This document shows, piece after piece, positions 16,631-25,016 of a stretch of DNA of 34,153 bases (the first letter of the stretch is position 1; every line of letters starts with the position of its first letter). The notes beneath the pieces were generated by a model. It did not search any database. It worked only from the letters and a program-made list of their open reading frames with translations, and was not told the origin of the DNA. The stretch lies in assembly GCF_000807855.2 (NCBI RefSeq), contig NZ_JRYR02000001.1:3824968-3859120 (forward strand). The letters run 5' to 3'. A program made the position numbers and the translations under genes. The stretch comes from Flammeovirga pacifica (GTDB lineage Bacteria > Bacteroidota > Bacteroidia > Cytophagales > Flammeovirgaceae).

Positions 16631-17725
16631 TTATTTATTTTCCAATTGATCTACTGCAAAAGCATAAGCTCCTAATGAAATTGCTTCACTAGTACCTAGA
16701 ACAGAAATACCAACTCCGATCTTTGGAGAAGCATCATATTTTACTGTTTTGTCTGTGAATGGAACCTTGATTTCCAGTTGGTTATTAGTTACAAATTGTT
16801 CTGTTTCTGATGTGTTAGTTAGGTCGAATACTTCCATAACTAAACGGTCAGTACCAGAATTATATTTAGATTTCATTTCTGCTAAAGTGGCAGGCATGAA
16901 CAATTCTGAAGCTCCAGAAAGACCTCCGCCAATAACAACAATTGCATCTATAGTTGTTGCTAAAGTACAAAGAACGTCTCCTAGGTTTTCTCCAAGAGTA
17001 TCAAATGCTTTTTGGGCAGCTTTTTGATCACCTTTTTGTTCTCCTTTAGCTATCTCAAAAATATCTTTTGGAGTTAATTCAGCATTATCAACTCCTGAAA
17101 ACTCTTTATAGAATCTTTGTATTGCTCTAATACAAGAAGCTTCTTCTGCATTTACATGGTCTAAAACTTTAGAAGGCATTAACCAAATTTCGCCTCCCAT
17201 AGAATTATCGCCAATATGTAATTTATGGTTCGATACTACGCCTCCGCCAAGGCCAGTACCTAAAGTGATACCAATAATATTTTTATATTCTTTTTCGCTA
17301 CCATTAGCTTTAAGCTTAGCATTAATTTGAGGTAGTAAACCTCCAATTGCTTCACCATAAGCAAACAAATCTCCGTCGTTATTAATAAAAGCAGGGATAC
17401 CAAATTTTTCTTCTAGCATTGGTCCTAAAGCAACTCCACCTCTGTAACCAGGAAGGTTTTGTAAATCACCAATGATCCCGTTAGGATAATCGGCAGGGCC
17501 AGGAAATGCAAAAGAAATGGCTTCTGGTTTTTTATCACCTAGTTGTTCTACTACATGATTGAAACCATTTAAGATGTTTTGTAAGCTTTGTTCTAAATTA
17601 TCTCCATTAGAAGGTAATCTATATGGATCTACTATCATTTTTCCTCCCTGCATTGCAGAGAATACAAAGTTTGTTCCCCCAGCATCTAGGGTTAGGACGA
17701 TTTGTTTTTTATCTGTAACGGACAT
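16631..17725 (-). CDS. ROK-family sugar kinase lacking the zinc motif
   Basis: The 364-aa protein has the ASKHA/ROK nucleotide-binding signatures: LTLDAGGTNFVF (phosphate 1, about residues 11-22), FINNDGDLFAYGEA with the catalytic Asp, GITLGTGLGGGVV (phosphate 2) and VVIGGGLSGA (adenosine). The ROK zinc site (GELGHxxx...CGCGxxGC) is absent. GGEIWLMP stands where GELGH is expected and no Cys cluster follows. It should phosphorylate a hexose or amino sugar in the cytoplasm. The substrate is uncertain because the missing zinc loop shapes the sugar pocket. Its start is 4 nt after the stop of the glycosidase-like lipoprotein gene, so both belong to one operon and probably one sugar pathway. Confidence 0.88.
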   Translation of the reverse strand: MSVTDKKQIVLTLDAGGTNFVFSAMQGGKMIVDPYRLPSNGDNLEQSLQNILNGFNHVVEQLGDKKPEAISFAFPGPADYPNGIIGDLQNLPGYRGGVALGPMLEEKFGIPAFINNDGDLFAYGEAIGGLLPQINAKLKANGSEKEYKNIIGITLGTGLGGGVVSNHKLHIGDNSMGGEIWLMPSKVLDHVNAEEASCIRAIQRFYKEFSGVDNAELTPKDIFEIAKGEQKGDQKAAQKAFDTLGENLGDVLCTLATTIDAIVVIGGGLSGASELFMPATLAEMKSKYNSGTDRLVMEVFDLTNTSETEQFVTNNQLEIKVPFTDKTVKYDASPKIGVGISVLGTSEAISLGAYAFAVDQLENK

Positions 17726-17729
17726 AGTT

Positions 17730-19250
17730 TTAATTAGTAGGATATTTAAGTTCCTCTGAAGTAATCAATTTCATTTCTTTGTTGGACAACTTCACTAACA
17801 AAGATCGATCATTCACCATTTCAATGTCATCATTTTTTGGTAATATGATTGAATTTTTCTCAGAACTTTCCTTATGATTTAATTGAACGCAAGTAAATAC
17901 TTCATTATTTAAGTCTTCAGAAAAGTTGATTTCCACAATTTGTTCTGAGGAAGTCGAATTCGAAAGTAAAATTACATATTCATTGTTTGTATTTACAACA
18001 CCTACGGCATTGATTTTTTGATGATTATTGTTACTTATTCTTACAATAGTACTGCCCTTTGGGATATTTTTAGACATTAATGACCAGGTATAATACCAAG
18101 GTCGAATGTTTAACTCTTTTTTGTCATGGTATAAAGTATCTCCTAAACTATTCCACATTCCCCATCTCATAATTTGAGATTTGTTTCCATCATTAGCTTC
18201 AGTAAACATCGCATCATCTAAATACCAAGCAATAATTCCGTCAACCCCTAATTGCAATAAATCCATACAGGCAAGTGTAGTTAATTCGGCATATTCTTTA
18301 TCAAATACCTTGGGTTGAGAAAAACGACTACTTCGTCCATCATTTATTAATTGCCCTTCAGCTTTTATACCTAACTCAGAAATAAATAAAGGTCCGTTTA
18401 GGTTTTGAATTTGATTGGGATCTAAATGGAGGAAGTCTTCAGTATCACCTTTTCTTACAGCTTTTTCATCTAAAAAGGCATGTACATCATAGGCTCCCAA
18501 AACTTCTTTTAAATCTTGATTACTTTTAGAAAGCCAATCTTTTCCTTTTAGCGGTTTCAAAGGCATATCCCAGGTAGGGTCACTACTTGGTCCCATAATT
18601 TTGATATAATGATTAAGGTGATATTTAGAAAATTCTATTTCTAAATCCATGATCCAATCTTTCCAAACAGCATAACTCCCTTGTGTTTTGGCTTTAAAAG
18701 TATTAGGGGCATTCACTAAAGTAAAGTACTTGATACAAGAATATCGTTTTACTTTAACAAGATGATTCATATAATCTGCAATCATTTCGGTCCATAGATG
18801 TTCTTTACCATTTAGCATTTGCCAAGGAGGGTTCCATTCGCCTAATATGACTTGTATATTATTTCTTTGGCAAAAATCTAAAATTTTATAAAGTGCATGC
18901 ATTTCATGCCTGTTGTAGTTTACAATAGGACTGCCTTCTGAATTTATACCTCTAAAATACCTGTCTTCTGCATCATCGATAATTCTAATGATAGAAGGTT
19001 TCATGTGCTTTAGTCTTTTAAACATCAGATTCCATCTACTTGTATCTTTCATTAAATGCCCCCAACTATCTCCGGGTGCATCTGCATGTTGATAGGTAGA
19101 CCATTGAATTCCAAACCCCTTAAAATCGTGATTGATTTTATTCTTTTTATTAAATATTAATCTAAATGTAGGTTCTCCTTTTTTACAAGTAGTTAAACAG
19201 ACAATAATTGAAAAGGATAGTAGGAATAGTAGTAATCGTTTTAAGGTCAT
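17730..19250 (-). CDS. GH-A-clan glycoside-hydrolase-like lipoprotein with altered acid/base site
   Basis: The 506-aa protein has a lipoprotein signal (Cys 22 in CLTTC). A TIM-barrel glycosidase domain follows (about residues 40-400), then a small beta-sandwich tail typical of GH30/GH39-like enzymes. Barrel landmarks are GFGIQWS at strand 1, IIRIIDD (88-93), VILGEWNPPW (134-143), YFTLVNAPN (175-183), DVHAFLD (255-261) and the nucleophile motif FISELG with E292. The usual acid/base motif N-E-P is N180-A181-P182, so the proton-donor Glu is replaced by Ala (codon GCC). E138 in the strand-3 loop might compensate. Substrate unknown. The gene leads an operon with the ROK kinase, suggesting sugar release outside and phosphorylation inside. 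Confidence 0.8.
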   Translation of the reverse strand: MTLKRLLLFLLSFSIIVCLTTCKKGEPTFRLIFNKKNKINHDFKGFGIQWSTYQHADAPGDSWGHLMKDTSRWNLMFKRLKHMKPSIIRIIDDAEDRYFRGINSEGSPIVNYNRHEMHALYKILDFCQRNNIQVILGEWNPPWQMLNGKEHLWTEMIADYMNHLVKVKRYSCIKYFTLVNAPNTFKAKTQGSYAVWKDWIMDLEIEFSKYHLNHYIKIMGPSSDPTWDMPLKPLKGKDWLSKSNQDLKEVLGAYDVHAFLDEKAVRKGDTEDFLHLDPNQIQNLNGPLFISELGIKAEGQLINDGRSSRFSQPKVFDKEYAELTTLACMDLLQLGVDGIIAWYLDDAMFTEANDGNKSQIMRWGMWNSLGDTLYHDKKELNIRPWYYTWSLMSKNIPKGSTIVRISNNNHQKINAVGVVNTNNEYVILLSNSTSSEQIVEINFSEDLNNEVFTCVQLNHKESSEKNSIILPKNDDIEMVNDRSLLVKLSNKEMKLITSEELKYPTN

Positions 19251-19497
19251 AGTTAGGTATTGATATGAGTAATAATGGGAGCGAGTGGTTTATCTCTTAA
19301 GAGTATAGAAAATAGTCAATTGTTTGTTAATAATGACCTGTTTATTCGAAAAATGTAATGATCTATTAAAAAAATCACCGTAAAACGAATTTTTATAATG
19401 AAAATCATTTCTATTAAAAAAAAGTTTGATCAAATTCCCACGCGATTGAAAAATCACTTAAAATTAAAAGAACACTAACGATATAAATAGTTTAAAA

Positions 19498-20469
19498 ATG
19501 ACAGCAGTTACTTTAGGAATTGATGTGGGCGGAACGAATACTAAAATTGGTTTTGTAGACCGTCATGGTAAATGTCTAGCAAGTACTCATATTTCAACTG
19601 GTGCAGATGAGCCATTTGATAACTTTTTAAAGAATGTTTTTTCAACTGTAGAAAAGTTAAAAGAAGAAGCAGGAGAGATTGAGATGGTAGCAGTAGGTGT
19701 TGGTGCTCCTAACGCAAACTACTACAATGGTAAAATTGAAAAGGCAGTTAACCTTAAAGGGTGGGGTGAAGAAGTAGCTATTGCAGATTTGATGCAAGAC
19801 TATTTTAAAGTTCCTGTAGCAATTACAAATGATGCTAATGCAGCAGCACTTGGTGAAATGAAGTTTGGTGTAGCACAAGGAATGAAAAACTTTATTGTTG
19901 TTACTCTAGGTACTGGTCTTGGTTCTGGTATTATTGTAAATGGTGATTTATTATACGGTCATGATGGTTTTGCTGGTGAGCTTGGTCACATCAATGTGGT
20001 AGAAGACGGTAGAATTTGTGGTTGTGGTCGTAGAGGCTGTTTAGAAACATATGTATCAGCTACTGGTATCAAACGTACAATGTTTGAATTATTAGGTGAT
20101 AACAACGGTAAAAGTACTTTATCAAACAAAACATTTGATGAGTTAACTGCAAAAGATATTTTCTTGGCAGCTGAGGACGGAGACGAATTAGCAAAAGAAG
20201 CTTTTGAAGTAACTGGTGAAGTTTTAGGTAAATCTTTAGCAGATACTATTGCTATTTTCAGTCCTGAAGCTATTGTTTTATTTGGTGGTTTGGCTTCAGC
20301 AGGTGAGTTTATCACTGAGCCTACTCGTAGATCTATGGAAGAGCATTGTTTATCTTTATTCAAAGGAAAAACTAGATTAGTAGTTTCTAACTTGGAAGGT
20401 GATAACACAGCGATTTTAGGTTCTTCAGCTTTAGCTTGGCAAGAATACGAAAAAAGACAAAATGCTTAA
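19498..20469 (+). CDS. ROK-family glucokinase
   Basis: The 323-aa protein is a canonical ROK kinase. It has LGIDVGGTNTKIG (residues 6-18, phosphate 1), ITNDANAAALGE with the catalytic Asp, VTLGTGLGSGII (phosphate 2), GELGHINV and the zinc cluster CGCGRRGCLE that fixes the sugar-binding loop. IVLFGGLAS is the adenosine motif. Full-length and intact. The best guess is ATP-dependent glucose phosphorylation, but N-acetylglucosamine, mannose and others are handled by close relatives. It diverges from the glycosidase/ROK operon across 247 bp, has no clear consensus promoter there, and ends in a strong terminator. Confidence 0.92.
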   Translation: MTAVTLGIDVGGTNTKIGFVDRHGKCLASTHISTGADEPFDNFLKNVFSTVEKLKEEAGEIEMVAVGVGAPNANYYNGKIEKAVNLKGWGEEVAIADLMQDYFKVPVAITNDANAAALGEMKFGVAQGMKNFIVVTLGTGLGSGIIVNGDLLYGHDGFAGELGHINVVEDGRICGCGRRGCLETYVSATGIKRTMFELLGDNNGKSTLSNKTFDELTAKDIFLAAEDGDELAKEAFEVTGEVLGKSLADTIAIFSPEAIVLFGGLASAGEFITEPTRRSMEEHCLSLFKGKTRLVVSNLEGDNTAILGSSALAWQEYEKRQNA

Positions 20470-20491
20470 TTAGTAAGCAGAAGTTATATAC

Positions 20492-20524
20492 AAAAGCTCA
20501 TCATTAACCTGATGAGCTTTTTTT
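20492..20524 (+). terminator. Intrinsic terminator after the glucokinase gene
   Basis: A perfect 11-bp stem (AAAAGCTCATC at 20492-20502, GATGAGCTTTT at 20511-20521) with an 8-nt loop ends in a T run. It lies 22 bp after the stop. Confidence 0.9.
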
Positions 20525-20552
20525 ATGTATCAACAATTATACTTATAAGTGC

Positions 20553-20584
20553 AAAAAAGCCTTCTCTTAAAAAGAAAAGGCTTT
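20553..20584 (-). terminator. Terminator of the receptor/beta-helix operon
   Basis: AAAGCCTTCTCTT (20556-20568) and AAGAAAAGGCTTT (20572-20584) pair with one mismatch. On the minus strand the hairpin is followed by a T run (the A run at 20553-20558). It is 184 bp beyond the stop at 20769, so the operon would carry a longish 3' region. Nothing recognisable fills 20585-20768. Confidence 0.65.
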
Positions 20585-20768
20585 CTGTGATATTGGATTT
20601 GTTTTAGTATTGAATGATATAATCGTCGCTATATCAAGCAATTTTTTTATAGAATTAGAAAATAGTAAATCAAATAACTTTTTTATTTTGATTGAGATAA
20701 GTAAGGAGGAAAGTGGTGGCCCTCCTTCATTATATGAGATTGGACCACCCAAACCAAGGTATTAATAA

Positions 20769-21980
20769 CTACTGTCTAGAAGCTTTATATTCTATATCTT
20801 TATCTAACGATTCTGATATATTTAAACCTGTAATAGTAAAGTCACTAGCACTACCATTATAAGTATTGTCAACGTGCTTTAATGTAACATCATGTTCAAT
20901 AGAAACGCCTGTAGGAAATCCTTTTACAATTACATTTTCCATTGTTACTTTAGAACCAACACGGATTTTGAAACCTTGAGAATCAGAACCGTTTTCATCT
21001 GCTATTACAGTAATATTTTTTAATGTTGGATGAGAATAAGGAGTAGCTTCGTGATTTTGAGCATTATTGTCTCCTTCAAAACCTCTGTCACAACCTTCAG
21101 CAACATGAGCGTAGGCATTTTCTAAAGTACCTGTCCATCCTTCTGTCCAATCAAACTGATCATCTTTATTATCAGTTGATACTAAGTAAGAAGCATTAGC
21201 TGTTCCACCAAACCACTCAAATCCATCATCATCCCCTTTGTGAGCTTGTAAATGATGACATTCCGTTTGATCACCTACACCATTAAATGTAAAACCATTG
21301 TGCTCTTTATCAGTAGTGATTTCGTTACCACCAAATTCTAAACGGATATAAGAAAGTGAGCCTGAATCATCATTAGAGTTATCTCCTCCATACCATAATT
21401 CTTCACCATCAATACCTGTACCTACTTCTGGGTGAGCTTTACCACCTTCTACGTTAATAGGAGCATAACCATTAATGATGATACCACCCCAAGAGCCAGG
21501 GATTTGATCTTTCGATGTGAACACAATCATATTATCTGCAGTGCCATTTGCCTCAATTTTACCGCCTTGTTCTACCATTAGATAAGCAACATCATCACCT
21601 TCTAAATCTACTACTCTAACACCAGGGTTGATAGTTAGAGTAGCTCCGTTTCTAACGTGAACACCACCTGCAAGAACCCAAGTAGAATTTTCGGCTAATT
21701 CAAGATCAGTATCGATGTTTCTTGGTAATGTACCATCAGCAGACTCAGCGGTTACATCAGATACATCAGTACCAGGGAAGTCTACACTTACTGCCCAATC
21801 ACCTGGAGTCCATCCTGTAGCTTCTTCATTAATAGCAATTGGTTGCTGTGCAGTTAGTTTTGCTTCAAGAATTTCTCCTTCACTTTGTGATGGATTTTCT
21901 TTCGTTTCGTCGTTACTACATGCAACAAGCACTGAAGCTAACATTGTGATAGCTGCGAATTTTTGTACTAATTTTTTCAT
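20769..21980 (-). CDS. Surface lipoprotein with right-handed beta-helix (403 aa)
   Basis: A lipoprotein signal (Cys 21 in SVLVAC) is followed by an acidic spacer rich in Asp, Glu and Ser, as in surface-exported lipoproteins. The mature part has the short-strand ladder of a parallel beta-helix: VHVRNGATLTINPG, GKIEANGTADNMIVFTS, GSWGGIIINGYAPI, then HHLQAHKGDDDGFEWFGG, a DQFDWTEGW block, and GFKIRVGSKVTMENVIV. Many Asp and Trp residues line the middle turns and could bind metal or sugar. No catalytic motif of a known polysaccharide lyase is evident. It starts 40 nt after the TonB-dependent receptor stop and is clearly in its operon, so a ligand-capturing partner of the receptor is the likely role (inference). 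Confidence 0.83.
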   Translation of the reverse strand: MKKLVQKFAAITMLASVLVACSNDETKENPSQSEGEILEAKLTAQQPIAINEEATGWTPGDWAVSVDFPGTDVSDVTAESADGTLPRNIDTDLELAENSTWVLAGGVHVRNGATLTINPGVRVVDLEGDDVAYLMVEQGGKIEANGTADNMIVFTSKDQIPGSWGGIIINGYAPINVEGGKAHPEVGTGIDGEELWYGGDNSNDDSGSLSYIRLEFGGNEITTDKEHNGFTFNGVGDQTECHHLQAHKGDDDGFEWFGGTANASYLVSTDNKDDQFDWTEGWTGTLENAYAHVAEGCDRGFEGDNNAQNHEATPYSHPTLKNITVIADENGSDSQGFKIRVGSKVTMENVIVKGFPTGVSIEHDVTLKHVDNTYNGSASDFTITGLNISESLDKDIEYKASRQ

Positions 21981-22020
21981 TTTAATTGATTGGTAATAAT
22001 AGGTTTTTGAAAATATATTT

Positions 22021-24789
22021 TTAGAAGGTATAAGAAACTCCTACACCTAGTTCCATTCCTAATTGATAGGATGAAACTTGTTTTGTTGTTCCGCCTTCGA
22101 ATTTTTGATACCTCTCGATGGACGGATTTAATAAGTTTTTAGCAGATATATTAAAGCTTAATGCATCTTTAATTTGATTTCTTACAATCAAGTCTAATGT
22201 TCCAAATGACTTTTCATAGATATCTCCTGCACCCATTGCTCCTGCAGCAAAAATTCTATCTCCAAATGTGGTATAGGTTAAGGTGAAAATAGAGTGGATG
22301 TTATCATTGCTCCAATCTTGTTTATACCCAATGTTTGCATTAATAATGTAAGGAGAAGCTCCTTGTAATGCTCGTTGTCTATTGGTTACAATTGTATTAA
22401 TATCGTCTGCAATAGTCATTTGAGAGTACATTAAAGTGGCATTCATACCTACTGTAGTATTCTGTAATGCTTCAGAGCCATTGTTAACAATAGAGCCTAT
22501 AGATTTATCAAATTCTATTTCTATTCCTGCAACGGTAGCTGTACCTACATTATCAAAAGAATACACATTCCCAGCGGATGGTCTAGCTACTTTTTCAATA
22601 GGATTATCTAAATATTTTCCGAAAAGACCTACAGAGAATAACTCTCCTGAATTAGGGAAAATCTCATATTTTAAATCGAAATTATAGTTCTGAGCATTTT
22701 TTAAATTGGGGTTACCAATAATTGCTTCTCCACCTACTACTGTTTGATATTCGAAGGGAATTAATTCTCTCATACCTGGTCTAGTGATTGTTTTACTCAA
22801 GGCAAAACGCATATTTGATAAGTCGGTAAGAGCGTATTTTAGGTTGAACGAAGGTAAAAATTCGGTTGACTCATACGTATCCTCTCTGTAAGGATCAGCA
22901 ATTAAGTCGCCTTGCATTTTATATCTTACATATTGATGACCAATCTCTGTTCTAAGACCTACATTCATTTTTAATTTATTAGGCATGATATCATAATCAT
23001 AGCCCATATAAACAGAATGAACATCCATTTTGGCTTGAAAGAAGTTATTCGGAATAGTAAAAGGAGAATATCTTATCGTTTCATCCATGATCCATTCATT
23101 AATTCTATCGTTGGGATCATTAGAATTGATTCCTCTTACCACGGCACTATTAGACCTTATATTGGTTTGGAACCATTCAAACTCTCTATCTTTTGATTTT
23201 ACTTGATAACCAAATCGAAGTGCACTTCTATAATTATCATTTATTGCATCAAAAGCACCTAGTCCTAAGGTAAAATCTGCTCTGCCAGCTAACTCAACCT
23301 CATTCATTAATCCCCAGTAACGGTGATTATCAAATGCATTTCTTGAGAAAAGGTTAACTTCTTTATTATCGATTGATTTATCACTAAATAATAATTGTCT
23401 TCTGTCAGGTTCTTGACTTACAGTTTCAGATCGAGAAACTCCCCATGAAAAATTCAATCTATCATTTTCCATCAATTTATGATCACCAATAAATTGATTT
23501 ACATAAATGGTATTTTGTAAATAAGTATTTCTTCTTGCAAATAAAGTCTCTGTATCTAAATCGTTATTATAGCCATAGTTTTCATCAACAGCGTTGAATG
23601 ATTCATTGACGATGATATTATTTAATTTGAACTTATGTCTATCGTTTAATTCAAAAGATAGGTTGAGTAAAGCCGATGTATTAGTAGAATAAATCCATTC
23701 TTCTCTTTCATAATCCACGTAAGGGGTAGCTTGTGCATTATATGCTGCAAAACGACCATCTCTATATTCATATTTATTACTATGTGCAATGGAGCCGATG
23801 ATACCAAAGACTTTATCGTTGCCAAGTTCCCAATATTTACCACCAGAAGCATTTAATCCTAAATTGATGGGAGCATTAATACTTGTAGGCGACCATGATG
23901 TGTTGAATGCACCAGGTTCTCCATTAGGAGTGATTGTTGGAACACCACCCTCTGGACGTTGTCTAGCATTTCCATTAAAACCCAAAGATTCATATTGACC
24001 ATCTTTATGCGTTTTGAAATCATTGAATGTTGCTAGTGTATTGTAAGCTCCTGAAATACCTATTGTGAAAAACGCTTCATCAGGATAATCTTTTAAAGTA
24101 ATATCAATGTTGGCACCTGAAAAATCACCATATAATTCTGGAGTAGCAGTTTTTGAAACTCCAATGTTTTTAACCAAATCCGTAGGGAAGATTGAAAGAG
24201 GAATCACTTTTAAATCCGGATTGGTAGAAGGTACAGGAAGGCCGTTCATTGTAGCCACATTGTAACGATCTCCTAAGCCTCTTACATAAAGTCCTTTCCC
24301 TTTTACTTTGGCAACACCTGTCATTTTTGTCATGGCACCTTCAACATCAGAAACACCTTTAACAGACATTTCTTCAGCACCAATAGATTCAATCATTACG
24401 TCGGCATTTTTTCTTTCTACCATTAATGCTTGAGTACTTTCTTTATTGGCTTTTCCAACAATTTCGACTGCATCTAATTCTTGTGCGTCGATAGCTAAAT
24501 GGAAGGTAAGTTCTTTTTGAGAGTTAGATGAGATTTCTACAGTTTGAATAGATGATTTATACCCAATAAAAGAAGCAACTATTTGATGTGTTCCTTGGGC
24601 TATTTGAAAAGAAAATTTACCAGATATATCAGAAGAAGCACCTGTAGTAGTGCCTTTTACGACAACACTGGCACCTATAATTTCTTCGCCTGTATCAGCA
24701 TCCTTCACCATACCCGTAATTAAGGTTTGGGCATGAAGTTGAATGCTAGTTATTATGGATAATAAAACTAGGAGGTTAAAAGTTTTCAT
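22021..24789 (-). CDS. TonB-dependent outer-membrane receptor with N-terminal CarboxypepD_reg-like domain
   Basis: The 922-aa protein has a cleavable signal (to about residue 20, QLHAQ). A carboxypeptidase-regulatory-like domain follows (about 22-110: ITGMVKDADTGEEIIGASVVVKG..GKFSF). A short segment, ELDAVEIVGKA, could include the TonB box. The plug domain has GVAKVKGKGLYVRGLGDRYN, and a long beta-barrel ends in aromatic GVGVSYTF. It imports an unknown large ligand across the outer membrane using TonB energy. The SusC signature in the plug is not seen and no SusD gene follows. Instead a beta-helix lipoprotein gene is downstream. A promoter-like site lies 26-33 bp upstream of the start. Confidence 0.93.
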   Translation of the reverse strand: MKTFNLLVLLSIITSIQLHAQTLITGMVKDADTGEEIIGASVVVKGTTTGASSDISGKFSFQIAQGTHQIVASFIGYKSSIQTVEISSNSQKELTFHLAIDAQELDAVEIVGKANKESTQALMVERKNADVMIESIGAEEMSVKGVSDVEGAMTKMTGVAKVKGKGLYVRGLGDRYNVATMNGLPVPSTNPDLKVIPLSIFPTDLVKNIGVSKTATPELYGDFSGANIDITLKDYPDEAFFTIGISGAYNTLATFNDFKTHKDGQYESLGFNGNARQRPEGGVPTITPNGEPGAFNTSWSPTSINAPINLGLNASGGKYWELGNDKVFGIIGSIAHSNKYEYRDGRFAAYNAQATPYVDYEREEWIYSTNTSALLNLSFELNDRHKFKLNNIIVNESFNAVDENYGYNNDLDTETLFARRNTYLQNTIYVNQFIGDHKLMENDRLNFSWGVSRSETVSQEPDRRQLLFSDKSIDNKEVNLFSRNAFDNHRYWGLMNEVELAGRADFTLGLGAFDAINDNYRSALRFGYQVKSKDREFEWFQTNIRSNSAVVRGINSNDPNDRINEWIMDETIRYSPFTIPNNFFQAKMDVHSVYMGYDYDIMPNKLKMNVGLRTEIGHQYVRYKMQGDLIADPYREDTYESTEFLPSFNLKYALTDLSNMRFALSKTITRPGMRELIPFEYQTVVGGEAIIGNPNLKNAQNYNFDLKYEIFPNSGELFSVGLFGKYLDNPIEKVARPSAGNVYSFDNVGTATVAGIEIEFDKSIGSIVNNGSEALQNTTVGMNATLMYSQMTIADDINTIVTNRQRALQGASPYIINANIGYKQDWSNDNIHSIFTLTYTTFGDRIFAAGAMGAGDIYEKSFGTLDLIVRNQIKDALSFNISAKNLLNPSIERYQKFEGGTTKQVSSYQLGMELGVGVSYTF

Positions 24790-24814
24790 CTTGGTTTGTT
24801 GTTTTTAACTACAG

Positions 24815-24843
24815 CAAAAGTAGACCATGAATATTACATGGAA
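24815..24843 (-). promoter_or_regulatory. Candidate promoter of the TonB-dependent receptor operon
   Basis: On the minus strand TACTTTTG (24822-24815) matches the Bacteroidota -7 consensus TAnnTTTG exactly. The -33 region reads GTTCC with TTC at 24843-24841, a two-of-three match to TTG. The predicted leader is about 20 nt. Confidence 0.45.
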
Positions 24844-25016
24844 CTAGCAGTTAATTGAACAAATGATGAAAAGGATAGTACGAATTGTTACGAAATTATG
24901 AACCCGTTAATTTTATTGAAAATAAAGAAACTCTAAATAATGAATTTTAAAAAATAAAAGTTAATGGCGTGATTGAAATATTCGAAGTAGTAAAAGAGAA
25001 TCAAAATATCATTCTT

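Noticed and set aside
20567-20752. A 61-codon minus-strand ORF between the beta-helix lipoprotein gene and its terminator
   Set aside because: It overlaps the terminator hairpin, has low-complexity composition and no signal or domain.
20717-20757. Weak inverted GGTGGCCC / GGACCACC beyond the beta-helix lipoprotein gene
   Set aside because: The stem has a mismatch and a long AT-rich loop and lacks a T tract; a better terminator lies at 20553-20584.
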